Source: Flaccisagitta enflata
Lineage: Eukaryota; Chaetognatha; Sagittoidea; Aphragmophora
Direction of reading: 5' to 3'
Length of the DNA stretch: 64,000 nucleotides
Assembly (NCBI GenBank): GCA_965153355.1
Contig: OZ231126.1
Location: forward strand, 31,930,001-31,994,000
Numbering within the stretch: position 1 is the stretch's first letter; each line of letters begins with the position of its first letter. Of this stretch, positions 35,101-47,149 are shown in pieces. A program made the position numbers and the translations under genes. The notes beneath the pieces were generated by a model, which searched no databases, had not been told where the DNA came from, and saw nothing but the letters and a program-made list of their open reading frames with translations.

Positions 35101-37915
35101 AAGATGGCTCAAAAACTGAATTTTGTTACTGATCCTTGATTTTCATGTAAATTAGGCTGAAATACAACAAATAATGATCGAAAATAAGCCAAAATTGAGT
35201 TGTTTAAGTCAGCAAAACCAAAAAAATGGGAATATTTTACTAAATCAAGTTCAAGAATTCAATCAGACCCATTCTGCTGAAAAAAATTGAGATTTCAATT
35301 TTTTGGAAAATTCTCTATAAGCAGCTTTTTTGGCTGGTTGGGCCAGTTGGCAAAAATTTACTGAATCTTTCAGCAACGATTAATTTAAGTAGGCATTCTC
35401 TAAAAGAACCACTGTGCAAAATTTCAGCCAAATCGGACAAATATTTTAGAAGTTATGCCGTTTTTTAAAATTTTTGGGTGGTAGGCTGGTTGGGTTGGTT
35501 AGATGTGTCCCAGATGCACCAAATGCTCTGTTCATAATAGTTTCAGTACAGTATTGATCCATGCAAAAAATCTTTTGTCTCTCTCAAAGGGTTTCCAAGA
35601 TATGGGCATTTCGTGATTTTTATGGTTTACCATTTTGCTGTAAGTGCATACATGCGCCAATAACAAAGAATTAACTACGAAAATTCATCTTGAAGCGTGA
35701 TTATTCTGCAACAATTTACTGACCAATCATATTGAAAATTTCATTATGGCTAAATGCCCGGGAGTTAATACCAAAAATTTTCAGTGTAAATGCAAAATTT
35801 CATGCTCTTTCTCATCGTGTTATCCAAATTTCCATCATCAGTTTCACAATGGCGTGACACTGACAGACTTGAAGCGTGACATGAGCGTGACAGAAGAGCT
35901 GGGGGGGGTGTGCGGAATAATCACGCTTGAAGAAAAGTGTCATTACGCGGGATTGGGGTGTCACAGTGGCATGAAATTTAGAGCATAAGTCCTTCAAGTA
36001 GTCTTCTATTAGATAGAAACCTGAAAAGTGATTAACTTTGAGAATTTATAGTGTTTTACAAAAAAGATAATCGGCATACTCAGATTTTGCCATGAAATAG
36101 CAAAAAAATTAGAAGGATCAAAATTTGAAGATAATACAATATATGAACAACTTAGCATTTGCGCAGTAGGATGAAATTTTTTGCACATCACATCGGATTG
36201 ATGATAACTGATTAAAAGCTGAGAAATGATCAGATGATCTATTTTTTGATAGGTTTTGCTTGTTATTTGCTTGTCCGGACAAAATCCGGACATGACAATG
36301 TGGCCAATTTGACCTAATTTTTAGGCCCCCTAGGGGTAGGGGTAGTCACAAAAAATGGTTTGGCAAGGTAATCCAGGTAGTTAGGAAGGTCATCCAACTA
36401 TAAAAACTTGTCACAATGCAATAGACATTGCGGTAACACTGTTAACGTGGTGGTGAGTTGGGTTCTCGCGTCGAAAAGAGATTGTGACATTAGCCTATAC
36501 GCGAATAATTCAAAATAACAGTTCTTAATAGATTTTGGAATTCTTTCATACACTTAAATCTTAATGGAGGTTAACTGGTTCGAAGGAGTGGCAATCCGTG
36601 GAGAATCTAAGTGTATATATGCGTGTACATATGCCGTCATTAGTCTATTATTCCTTTCATTTTAGCATTATTTCCTTCATTATTCCCCTCGTTATTTAGA
36701 CTATTTCCTTCATCCTATTTTGTTTAGCCTCCTTTAGCATCGTTTGAACATTTGCTCATGATATTTTCCTTTTTGGGCAGCGGTCCCAAAGGGCCGATGT
36801 CCTGTATGACACAGGGGTGAATTTCCATATGTCCGTCCTTCCGTACGTACATACATACGTACGTCCCCCCCCAAGCTTCTTAATTCTCGAATTCCCATTA
36901 AATAACATGGGAAACTGACAAAATGCAAACTTCCCATTGAATAATATGGGAAAATGACAACTTGCAAACTTACCATTGAATAAACATGGAAAATTCTTAA
37001 AAATACATATTTCCCATCGAATAACCTGGAAAATTAACAAAAAATGAAAGAAATTGTAGAAAATATATAACTCATTGAATATCATAGAAAATTGCTCAAA
37101 AGGCCTGAAATATGTCTTCTCAGGACGTAAGGAAATTCGCCCCTGTGTCCTACAGGCAGGGGCCTGTAGAGGCCTATACACCCTATACAAATTATAGGGG
37201 CCCGGAGGGCCCTTCAATTATTATAGAAATGAAAAGGAAAAAAAAAAATTTTCTATTTTTTAACAGTTCAAACTACTTAATTCAACACTTGGACATTCTT
37301 TTTCGAATAGAATGTACAGAGACTGAAAAGTAATCCATATAAAAACTACCTGTGCTATTATCTCAGCCGGCAATCACGCTAAAACTAGGGGGGCCCGGAT
37401 TTTTGGATTGTATAGGGGCCCGAAATTTCTCGGCTGGCGCCCCTGCCTACAGGACACCAGCCTTTTGGGGCCGCTGCCCTGCTCTCACTCCACTTCTTCA
37501 GCTGATCACTCCAAGCAGGACATCGGGTACCACTGACCATGTGCAATCCTTGGATGACTTGTTCTCTTTTGCTTTGATCATCAGTTTCTACAAAAATCTC
37601 ACCACGAAATACATGGTCTTTCGTTACACCGAGTTGGTCGATTCATATTGCGTGGCAGACAGGGTCGTAGGCCTTCGAGATAGTTCTAGGCCCAATCACA
37701 CCTGTTCTTGCGCAAAATTCTCGTAAGAAACCCGGTGAAGCTATTTCCCCTTTTTTTCCCACCTGACATTGAAAAAACCCAATGCAGCAGCGACTGCCTT
37801 TGTACGGAGTGGCAGCGGCGGAATCCTCCGGCTGCTTCTCCTCATAGGCCTCGCTGCCGCCACTGGGACGCTGATGACGAGGACGACGCTGACGACCGGA
37901 CTTGCTCAACGTCAT
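29189..37915 (-). CDS. 3CxxC zinc-finger protein, ZAR1-like, with Arg/Gly-rich tail
   Basis: Five coding exons join in phase to 633 residues: 37763-37915, 34701-34975, 30509-31154, 29756-30278 and 29189-29493 (stop TAG). The ATG at 37915 is the first in frame. Residues 45-190 form a 3CxxC-type zinc-binding domain: GFFQCQ|VC is a CxxC split by intron 1, then EWSSVYSWANSGQLCKPC, FFCVDC, ITCKTCKTAVYP, FPCDTC, IDCDC and finally KKHESRFCQRCQELGVNC. This order of an aromatic-C-x2-C start, W-S-S-x2-S-W, Q-x-C-x2-C and a C-x2-C-x2-L-G end is that of ZAR1/ZAR1L, egg proteins that bind maternal mRNAs and repress translation. The remaining about 440 residues are low-complexity: basic Lys/Arg/Pro/Ala stretches, an RGG-type segment (ARGRGGRGGAPRG), then an acidic Asp/Asn/Glu C-terminus. 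This suggests RNA binding. Intron 1 carries a family G element and intron 2 a family S element. Confidence 0.85.
31326..31625. repeat. 18-bp minisatellite (CTGACCCGGCTACTCAGT)
   Basis: Nearly identical 18-bp units, about 17 copies, with only one or two substitutions. Both reading frames through it (Leu-Leu-Ser-Leu-Thr-Arg and Asp-Pro-Ala-Thr-Gln-Ser) are artefacts. High copy identity points to recent expansion. Confidence 0.95.
31800..32015 (+). repeat. G-rich minisatellite (GAGGGGTGGGGTAGGGC)
   Basis: About 200 bp of GAGGGGTGGGG-type units with frequent G-runs on the plus strand. A related block (GACCGAGGGGTAAAC) lies at 33535-33690. Confidence 0.8.
32040..32500 (+). repeat. Telomere-like repeat block, C-rich strand (CCCTAACCCTAAACCCAACA)
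   Basis: Units of CCCTAACCCTAAACCCAACA contain the CCCTAA telomere hexamer singly rather than as a pure array. Segments are separated by TTAACATTTATATCCAGC. Confidence 0.85.
32640..32980 (+). repeat. Telomere-like repeat block, G-rich strand (GGTTTAGGGTTAAGGGTTGT)
   Basis: Same family as 32040-32500 but in the opposite orientation, with units such as GTGTTAGGTTTAGGGTTAAG. Together the two form a large interrupted inverted repeat inside the intron of the ZAR1-like gene. Confidence 0.85.
33105..33535. repeat. Two-copy direct repeat of about 155 bp
   Basis: The block beginning AGTTTGAACCACCACCCTCC and running through GGTATTGAAACTGCAACATG to TTTTTGAAGTATAAAAAA is present at about 33107-33266 and 33377-33534, with few differences. 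It is separated by GACCGAGGGGT units. Confidence 0.8.
35042..36770. other. ZAR1-like intron 1, no repeat unit fully resolved
   Basis: AT-rich sequence with GGCTGGTTGGGT phrases shared with the array at 28018-28865. No exon is supported on either strand. Confidence 0.5.
36774..37560. mobile_element. Family G repeat element (in ZAR1-like intron 1)
   Basis: The left end is TTTTGGGCAGCGGTCCCAAA, followed by GATGTCCTGTATGACACAGG and a GTCC/GTAC run. The right end is inverted: CCTACAGGACACCAGCC, TTTTGGGGCCGCTGCCC, then ACTCCAAGCAGGACATCGGG and GACCATGTG. Tandem CTTCCCATTGAATAA blocks lie inside (36890-37090). No ORF. Confidence 0.6.
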
Positions 37916-38398
37916 CTTCGCGTTCTCGACTTTTCGTGTTCGTGTTTCTTTTCGATCTTTCACTGTCTTTATGACGTTGCGCCTTCGTAATATCTCGCCA
38001 GCTTCCGAGGGCAAAATGGAATGTTAAGAAATTTTCAATCTGTTGGTGAAAAGAAGAAAGTAAATGAGTGATGATGCAATTAACGCATCAAGAGAATTAC
38101 AAGCAAGGCAAACAAGAACCGATTTCACCAAAGGACGAGCTGTTATTTATCACGGCTCAACATTATGGAAATGAGAAAAGAAATTCAACTACAATAGTGA
38201 CACGCATCCCAGGAACAAACCCTTGGTGGAAAAAAAGGCTAAGTATTGTGAACCCCCTAGACATGTTGTACATTGTAAAGTTGAACCCCGCTCCAACGGA
38301 TTTCAGGGGACTAACAAAATTAATCTGTCATAAGCGGAAATCTGTTATAGCCAATAAAAAAAGTAAAATGAAACTTATAAGGACCAAAAATTATCTGC

Positions 38399-38516
38399 CT
38401 CTCCGTCCGCCACACTCGGCCTCTCCGTCCGCCACACTCGGCCTCTCTGTCCACCACACTTGGCCTCTCTGTCCGCCACACTCGGCCTCTCTGTCCGCCA
38501 CACTCGGCCTCTCCAG
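38399..38516. repeat. 22-bp minisatellite (CCTCTCCGTCCGCCACACTCGG)
   Basis: Five and a part copies of a 22-bp unit, with C/T and G/A variants. It is non-coding. Confidence 0.9.
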
Positions 38517-38859
38517 GCAATATACACTTTTTTTCATAAGAACCTAGTTTATAAGAACATCAAGGCTTCGAATTGCTCAAAAATTAAGAACATCTTAAGA
38601 ACATTCGAAGGCTTCAAATCTTGAAAATTTTTTTCGCTAAATTTGATATTCTAAGAATATTATTAAAACACTTTAATTTAGTATAATTTAGATAATATTA
38701 CATAATTCTTAATATAAATTTCATAAAAATATCTTTAGATTTCAATGTTTAGCATTTATTTTAATAACATTTAATAAAAATATATTTAATATCAGTAAAT
38801 AATAGTATTTTATAAGGTTTCCCGTACTTTTTATAGTATTTCAAATTAAGAACGGTCTA

Positions 38860-39200
38860 AGGAGGAAAGGAGGAAAGGAGGAAAAGAAAAGAAAATGTTA
38901 GGAAAGGAGGATGAAAGGAAAAGGGGAATGGAAGGAAAGGAGGATGAAAAGAAAAGAGGATGAAAGGGAAGGGGAATGAAAGGAGAGGAGGATGAAAGCA
39001 AGAGGGAAAGAATGTTTGCGAAATAAACGGAAAGGACGATGAAAGGAATGGAGTTACGGGAAATTACGTGGAGGATAGGGGAATGAGAGGAGAGGAGAGG
39101 GAAATAAAAGGAAAGGACTTAGGAGGATGAAAGGAACACTAAATAAGAGGAAAGGAGAATGAAAGGAAGAGTGAGGAAAGGAACGGGGAATGAGAGACAA
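38860..39200. repeat. Purine-rich GGAAAGGAGGATGAAA tract
   Basis: About 340 bp of degenerate GGAAAGGAGGATGAAA units, almost pure purine on the plus strand. No gene is seen from 37916 to here or on to 39690. Confidence 0.7.
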
Positions 39201-39696
39201 TGAAAATAAATAGTTACGAGGATGGATTTAATAAAGCAATGAAGAAAAGAAATTGATGAATATGGGAGAGAATGACCAATGGTAATCAGACAGTAAGGCA
39301 GAATGGTCAACTTCAAAAACTTTGTGATGATACATTGATACAAGATAACAATTCTAACAATCTGGATAGACAAAGACAACATAGATAAATAGATCATGCT
39401 CTGACAAGCTTAAGTTCGTTTGTAACAACTGAAGAAGAATGACACAACCCAAACAAATCGGTCCGCGAAAAGAGAACGAGGATAGAAGAGAAGATGACGG
39501 ATTCCAGATGTAAAATGTTGACTTTATACAAAAGCATCCCCGCTGCCCACCTCGGTAAGGGAAGGAGGCTGGGTGGGGAAGAGACGGGAAGGGATGGAAA
39601 GAAGGGAGCTGGATGGGAATTTCACATTTTTTTCCTTTTAAATAGACTCAAGGGAAATCGGCGAAAAGTTACAAAACTTTCAACCACCATCACGGT

Positions 39697-40815
39697 TTTT
39701 AGTCGCGTGCTACGCGACTCTACACCCCGCTTTGTCGGTCCGTCCGTCCGTTGGTCCGTCGGTCCGTCCATCCGTCCGTCCGTCACACTTTACTTTTTCG
39801 GCGTTTATGGGGTTTTTGGCTATACCGCTCCTGCCCAAATGCTCCACTGACCTCAAATATGGCCCCTGCCCACCCGCACGCGACTGGGGTAGCTGTGTAT
39901 CCGGCCTTGTTCTTTACCCTTTCAGTACCTTGGAGGATAAGCTAGATGCGTCCATGTCGATTAGTAGAAATATTACGCTCGGGGTTCAGTAAGATTTAAT
40001 TCTTTTCTAAAGGTAATTAGTAAAATCTGGAGATCTGAGAGGTCTGTCCGTCCGTGTCCGCATGTTCAGAGACCATAAGTGAGCTTTTTGGGCAGCGGCC
40101 CCAAAAGGCCAATGTCCTTTAGGACACAGGGGTAATTCCATCTCAGATCACACAAATCATAAAACCCCAAAAAATAGATTTTGTTAGTTTTTGGTGTAAA
40201 GGTAGGTCTTGGAAAGTTATTCACAAACAACAAATTTTTCTGCTCTACGATGAATATCTAGGGTTTTACGGGGGTTCAAAATTTTGAAAAATTTGGGTGC
40301 CCATCAAACTTTAAAAAGGAATATCTCAGCAGGTACAAACAATATAATCATTTTCTCCATGTCAATGTGATAGTATCGATCACAGGAATCAAATGGAACA
40401 AGAATTAGAATCAAAAATTCATTATTTGGGTGTTTTTTAATCTATCTGGGGCCATTTTGGATACCCCTAGGTACCTAGTATGTTATAAATTTAGGAAAAA
40501 AATATTTGGAAAATATACTTCAAGGCTTTCTCTATCAGATTCAATAATAAACAAGGTCATTAGACCTAAGTCGCGTGCATCGGCATTTTCAGAAAGATTC
40601 GGTCAGACAGACATACAGACAGACATACAGACAGACAGACAAACAGAAGGCACACAAATTTTCAAAATGACCACAGAATAATTACTCTCCACCTCCCAGT
40701 GCCTAAAAATGTAAAAAAATGCAAAAAAATGCATATAAAACGACTTTGTCACGGACGGACCGACGGACCAACCGACAAAGTGGCTTATAGAGTCGCGTAG
40801 CACGCGACTAAAAAT
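39697..40815. mobile_element. Putative family-H element pair with inverted hairpin ends
   Basis: The left end reads TTTTTAGTCGCGTGCTACGC, GACTCTACACCCCGCTTTGT and a GGTCCGTCC run. The right end is GGACGGACCGACGGACC, ACAAAGTGGCTTATAGAG, GTCGCGTAGCACGCGAC and an A-run. A family G left end (40087) and one fold-back arm lie between them, so the two ends may mark separate nested insertions. A GGCCGGATACACAGC module in inverse orientation sits at about 39890-39905. Confidence 0.45.
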
Positions 40816-41660
40816 ATGTGTATTGGTATGCTTGAAAGTGAAAAAAAATAAATAAGTCAAGCTATAGACTTCTTTGAAATCTGATTGGCTGACCAAAATT
40901 CTCTCAGCCAATCAGAAGCCAGTACTCAAATTTGGGCCATGTAACCCATTTTATTCTTTTTTTTTTCACTATCAAGCATACCAATACACATATTTTTTAT
41001 CATTGAATCTGATAGAGAAAACCTTAAAGTATATTTTCCAAATATTTTTTTCCAAAATTTTAACGTACTAGGTACCTAAAAGTACCCAAAATAGCCCCGC
41101 ATAGGTTGAAAAACACCCAAAAAAGGAATTTTTGAATCCAACTCTTTTTCCATTTAATTCTTTTGATCAATACTTTCTGATAGTCATAAAGAAATCAATT
41201 ATATTGTTTGTACCTGCAAAGATATTCCTTTTTTAAGTTTGATGGGTACCCAAATTTTTCAAAATTTTGAACCCCGTAAAACCCAAAATATTGACGAGCG
41301 AAAAAATTTGATAATTGGGAATAACTCTCAAAGACCTACCTTTACAACAAAAACCAACAAAATCTATTTTTTTGGGTTTTATGATTTGTGTGATCTGTGC
41401 TGGAATTTCCAGATGTCCGTCTGTCCGTCCTTCCATCCCCCCCCCATTAGCCATGGAGGCCTCAAGTCCGCCCTCCAGACTTCAAATCCCGCTTCAATTA
41501 CCTCTTAGGCCTGAAATATTCCCCTCAGGACGTCTGAAAATTCCCCCTTGTGTCCTACAAAATATTGGCCTTTTAGGGCCGCTGCCCTGCTCTCACTCCA
41601 CCAGTTCACTTGATCACTCCAAGCAGGGCATCGGGTACCGCTGACCATGTACGATAACTA
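40087..41660. mobile_element. Family G element with about 400-bp fold-back arms
   Basis: The left end is TTTTGGGCAGCGGCCCCAAA, then CCTTTAGGACACAGGGGTAA. The right end is TTCCCCCTTGTGTCCTACAA, GGCCTTTTAGGGCCGCTGCC, then TCCAAGCAGGGCATCGGG. Inside, long inverted arms (about 40140-40560 and 40985-41400) match with indels. They include AGATTTTGTTAGTTTTTGG, GGTAGGTCTT and TTTCTCTATCAGATTCAA and their complements. The loop holds a family H end and a short stem ATGTGTATTGGTATGCTTGA with its complement. Confidence 0.65.
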
Positions 41661-42379
41661 GTTTATGTTCAAACAGGCAGACAAACAAGCTTTAAAGGTG
41701 CGTGACCGATTTTGAATTAGACGTCCCAAAGCTTATGTTTCAACGCGACTCAAAAAGAGAATTGTTCTAAATCTATCAAGTGACGATTTGTTTAAAATAC
41801 CAATCCGAGAAAAATCATCACTGTAAAATCGTTTTCCTAATACGAAGGCAATTGCTAATTTTTTCTTTAGTCTCACAGATAAATGTAAGTTGATATAACA
41901 ATCAATTGTGTATGTAGTAAATTGTATATACTACCAACAGCAGCAATAATACTACGCGAATAAAGAAAAAAAACAAACTTTTCAATGATATTAAATTTCA
42001 GAATTATTAAACAAAACCTTAAGACCATTTTGAAGATCTCAAAGAGATCTTTTATTTGCCTGAACTCAACAATCCAGACCGGACATAGCCGATTTTTCAG
42101 TGATTTCCATTCATTTTCTACGATGAACAGATAGTCGGGAGAGGATGGCAACCCCCACCGACGACGGATAATCATCGCTTTTTATCTCGTTCTCATAATC
42201 AGCGAATGTAGGATCTAAATCCGCGCGCAGTCCCCCAGCTCGCCCCAAGACGCTCGACTTTTAATCGATTTTAAACTCTTGGCGATCAACTGACAAAATA
42301 GCGTCCAACAACAACAGTGATCGTGGATGCACGATTGAATTCGGAGACTGTGGATATCGCCAGATCTCTCTCTGTCTGC

Positions 42380-42670
42380 CTGTCTGTCTGTGTCTGTCTG
42401 TAAACTCTGTATCTGTGTGTATGTGAGTATCTGTCTGTATCTGTATCTGTGTGTATCTGTATGCATCTGAATCTGAGTGCATCTGAATCTGTGTGTATCT
42501 GTATCTGTGTGTATCTGTATCTGTGTGTATCTGTATCTGTGTGTATCTGTATTTGTGTGTATCTGTATCTGTCTGTATCTGTATATGTCTGTATCTGTAT
42601 CTATCTGTATCTGTCTGTATCTGTATCTGTCTGTATCTGTCTGTATCTGTGTGTGTGTCTGTGTGTGTGT

Positions 42671-42728
<58 letters not shown>

Positions 42729-42793
42729 TCCATTAATCAAATCCTCTATATGAATGAAGAGAAAGAGTGTTTGTAAAACAACCAAGGCTGAGG

Positions 42794-42879
<86 letters not shown>

Positions 42880-42880
42880 T
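42380..42880. repeat. GTATCTGT array followed by two (CT)n microsatellites
   Basis: Tandem TGTATCTGTATCTGTG units (42385-42655) pass into GTGT and then (CT)n (42674-42725). A second (CT)n tract covers 42797-42875. Both end less than 50 bp before the troponin I coding exon, so they lie in its 5' untranslated or promoter region. Cys-Ile-Cys and Ser-Leu frames are artefacts. Confidence 0.9.
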
Positions 42881-42922
42881 CCCCGCTTTTCACTCTAGGC
42901 TTTCGGCGCGCCTTTCATTCCG

Positions 42923-45900
42923 ATGGCGGATTTCGACGCCGAACGAGAAGCCAGAAGAGAGGCTCGTAGAAAAAAACGCCTCGAATTGTAAGTGTTTCTA
43001 AAAAGATATTTTAATTTCACGGCGCGGAGCGTTTTCATCCTTACAACAGTTTTGCGTGCATCTCCGAATCTCAGTCACTATACGATCCTACCAGTAATGG
43101 CGGCTGTCGCCGTGAGGAAAAAAGTCTTATGCGTTGGTCACTTTTCACCATCTTCAGTCACTGAATCTTTGTTAGATCAAATCAAAGGCAATTGTATGTG
43201 TTGACTGCACTGAAAATCAGAGAAAAATAGGATTGAGCCAAATGAGCTAGATAAGCTAAAATAATCAAAATGATTCAACCAGACAATCAGTTTACTGACT
43301 GACATGCTTTCCTGTAATCACATGCTTAAATCAAAACATTAATTTATTTATCCTATTTCAAATTAGAGAAAAAGTGCAAGCTAAATGAGCTTAATGAGCT
43401 AGAATACTTGAAAACGCCCTCACAGATGAGCACCTCTGCTCACAGACATGTTTTTTTTTTTTATTTGCTTGCTTAAACAAGTTTGAAAATATTTATTCAT
43501 TTATCATATTTAAAATAAGAAAGAATAGACTGAGCTAAGTGAGCTAAATGAGCTAAAATGCTCAAAAACGCCCTCACAGATGAGCAGCTGTGCTCATAAC
43601 AATGGAAAAAAAAACCGGACAGTTACTTCTTTTGCTCATAAATCCTTTGAAAATTTACCCAGTGTGCTGAAATTTTTACTGAAGTTGCCTTTTAGCATCA
43701 TTAAGCATCACTGAAAAAATCAATGACCTGCTCCAAATAGTTTGAGAATTATAGATTTTTTAAAAGTGCTTGTCAGATGATCAGAAATTCAATCTGCACA
43801 TATGAGAATTTACAAAAAGAGAATAAACAAACTTTAAAAAACCATACTAAATCTAGTCCGATTTTGATGAAATTTGAGGTGGAAGTAGACCACATTGTTA
43901 GCAGGCTGTGGTAAAAATTTTACTACGAAACTCCAATTTTTTTAGCAGAAACAGCAAATTTTCATAAACTTTTTTTTACAGTTTTAAGAATGAAGTAAAT
44001 GAAGATGAAATCCAAAATATAAGTCGATGCTATAGCCGTAGTTTATAACCAATTATCATAATTTTTTAACTGGTAACTTTTGTACATATGGTTCATCTCC
44101 AGTAAAATTTTTGTAAAGATTGAAGCATTTTTAGACCCCCAAATTGCAGAAATATTTTTACAAGTGGCTAAATATTTTTTATCCTGAGCAAGCTTACAAT
44201 CAACCAATATCTACCCCACTAGACTTTATCTGAGTAAAAGCAAATTTTGCCTAGTATTAGTAAATAACACCATCAGACTACAGTTCAAAAATCATAACAA
44301 AACTCCCAATATTTTTTGCACAATGTCAATTTTATTAAAAACAAAATTATTTTGATGAAGGATAAATGTCATCTCTGGCAGTCAAAAAAAAGAGGTGACT
44401 TCAATAAAAACGTGATTTCGGCTGAAGTATTCAGCGGATTTTGATGAAATTTTAACCACACATAGTCCAAATCATGGTTATTATTCACTGTAAATTTTAT
44501 GCAAATAAGTCAACATCTTCATATGTTTTTGCTCTCTCAAAATTTGTCCGGTTTTTTTTTTGCCATTGTTAAACATGTTTTCTTGTATTTGCATGCTCAA
44601 CCAAACATAAATACACTCTTTTATCGATCCTACACAAAATTGTAAAAAATCAAAAAAATTTCATTCAAATTTTTCATAAATCTTTAAAAAATCATAGCGC
44701 AAAAAAAATTTGTTGTAGAGCATTCTGCTTGGCGCCAAATGAAAGAGAATTATCAAATATACTTGCCCTATCAATTTCATTGGAGGCCCCAATCGCTCGA
44801 TCGAGACCCACAACTTCCTAATAAGAAAGTGAAAACCCTGTTTCTCTCAAATATATCAAAAAGTTGAAGACTTGACTTTTTTCCCAATGATTCAACCAGA
44901 CAACAAGCTTTGCTCACTGACATGCTTTCTTGTATTTGTACGCCTAAATCAAAACATCAATTTAAAATCAGAGAAAAAGCACAAGCAAAATTAGCTAAAT
45001 GAGCTAGAATATTTGAAAACGCCCTTACAGAGGAGCAGTTCTGCTCACTGACACATTTTTTTTTAAATTGCTTGCTTAAACAAGTTTGAAAATATTAATT
45101 CATTTATCATATTTGAAATCAGAAAGAATGGACTGAGCTAAGTGAGCTAAATGAGCTGAAATGCTCAAAAACACCCTCACAGATGAGCAGCTGTGCTCAT
45201 AAACATGTTTTCTTGTATTTGCATGCTCAAACAAACATAAATACACTCTTTTATTGATCCTACACAAAATCGTAAAAAATATAAAAAAAATTTCAATCAA
45301 ATTTTTCATAAATAAATCTTTAAAAAAATCATAGCGCGAAAAATATTTGTCGTAAAGCCAAATAAAAAAGAATTATCAAATTTACTTACCCTATCAATTT
45401 CATTGGAGATTCCCAACTTCCGCATAAGAAAATGAAAACCCTGTTTCTCTCGAATATGTCAAAAAGTCGAAGACTGACTTCGACTTTTTTCCCGATCATA
45501 AAGGATGCATGTCACTTTGTCAGCCTCTCGTTCTGTCAGTCGGTTTGTCTGTGACTGCGTGTGCCTCAATATTTCTCTCCCAAGACAAGAGACATGGTCA
45601 TGAGTTTCAGTGCAGTTACACATGCTCACTCTCTGATCAACGAAGCCGCGATGTACTTTTCGAAATTTACCATGCCAGAGCATCACAAATAAATCACGTT
45701 AAATTATACTGATTACTTAACAAGGCCGGATACACGGCTACCCCAGTCGCGTGCGGGTGGGCAGGGGCTGTATTTGAGTAAGAGTAGTGAGACCAAAGAC
45801 CGCAATAAAAAAAAACACAAAAAGTCAGGTGTGACAGATTGACGTACGGACAGCCGGACCAACAAAGCAGGGTGTGGAGCCACGTAGCACAAACCAAAAA

Positions 45901-47084
45901 CTCGGGCTACTTCATACATGCATTTAATTTAGTTCCTTCAATCTTCAGGGCTGAGGCGAGTGGTGGTTCCGATGTGGATCTAGACGCTTCGTCCGAAAGG
46001 AGGCGCGAAAGACGCCGTCAAAGAGCCACCGGTCTTCAAGGGTATGCACAAATTACCATCTTGGCAGCTGTGGGCAGGCCGACAGAGTCGGAAATATTAC
46101 AGGCTCATCATTTGCAAGGGAAGGGGGAGAAAGAGTCTAAATTATTCAACAGCTCAAACAATCATCTTGTGGGGCGGCACTGCACTAAAAAAATCGTCCA
46201 TAAAAAGCCGAAGGCTGAAATGGAAGTCGCGTGCGGTTGTTAAGAACATAAGACCTAAAGACTAGAAGACAAAGTAAAAGACTCAAAGGCTGAATGTAAA
46301 CTGTCTTGAAATAACTTAAAATGACTAAAAATGGCTTAAAATGACGTTAAACGATGAAAAAAAGCTAAGCGTGACGGACGGACGCACAGACAGACCAACC
46401 GACCGACCGACGGACAGAGCGGGTCATAAAGTCGCGTGCACGCGACTAAAAATACAAAAATCCCAACGAAAAAGAATATAAGATGACAAAGATTAATTCG
46501 AGTCAGTTGCAACCTCGCAAGTCGATAACTTGTCGCTATCTACCCATTTCCAGAGAAGCGGAGGCAAAGGACAGCGACGGAGAAGCGAGGAGAGAAAAAT
46601 CGGACAGAACGGAAGATAGAGAGGCGCAGAGAGAAAGACGCAGAGCAGAAAGAGAGGAAAAGGAAAAGGCAGAAAGGGAAGAGAGGGAAGAGGGGGAGAA
46701 GAGAGAAAGAGAAGAACAAGGAGAACGAGAGAGGGTAGAAAAAGAAGAACAGGCTAAGGTAGAGAGAGAACAAGCAGCGAAAGAGCAGGAGGAAAGAGCC
46801 CAGAGTGAGGAAAGGGAAGCGGAAAGAGAAGAAGAGGAAAGAGAGGAAAGGCGAAGAAAAGAGGAGATTGAAGTAAAAGAAAGGTCAGAGAGGGAGGATA
46901 GAGAGAGGCGCGAAAGGGAAGAAGAGGCGGAAATGCAGCGAACGGAGGAGGAGAGGAGGCGGGCGCAGGCGAGGCGCGCCTCTGAGCGGAAAATTCGGGA
47001 CGAACATCTCGAAGTCAAGAAGCGTCATGACGTCGCCAGACAGGAGTCAAAGGTGGGGGAGAGAGAGAGAGAGAAGAGAAGAGA

Positions 47085-47149
<65 letters not shown>

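Noticed and set aside
45839-46265. Plus-strand frames running through troponin I exon 2 into the following intron.
   Set aside because: Only 45949-46041 fits the splice phase and composition; the remainder is intron and repeat terminus.
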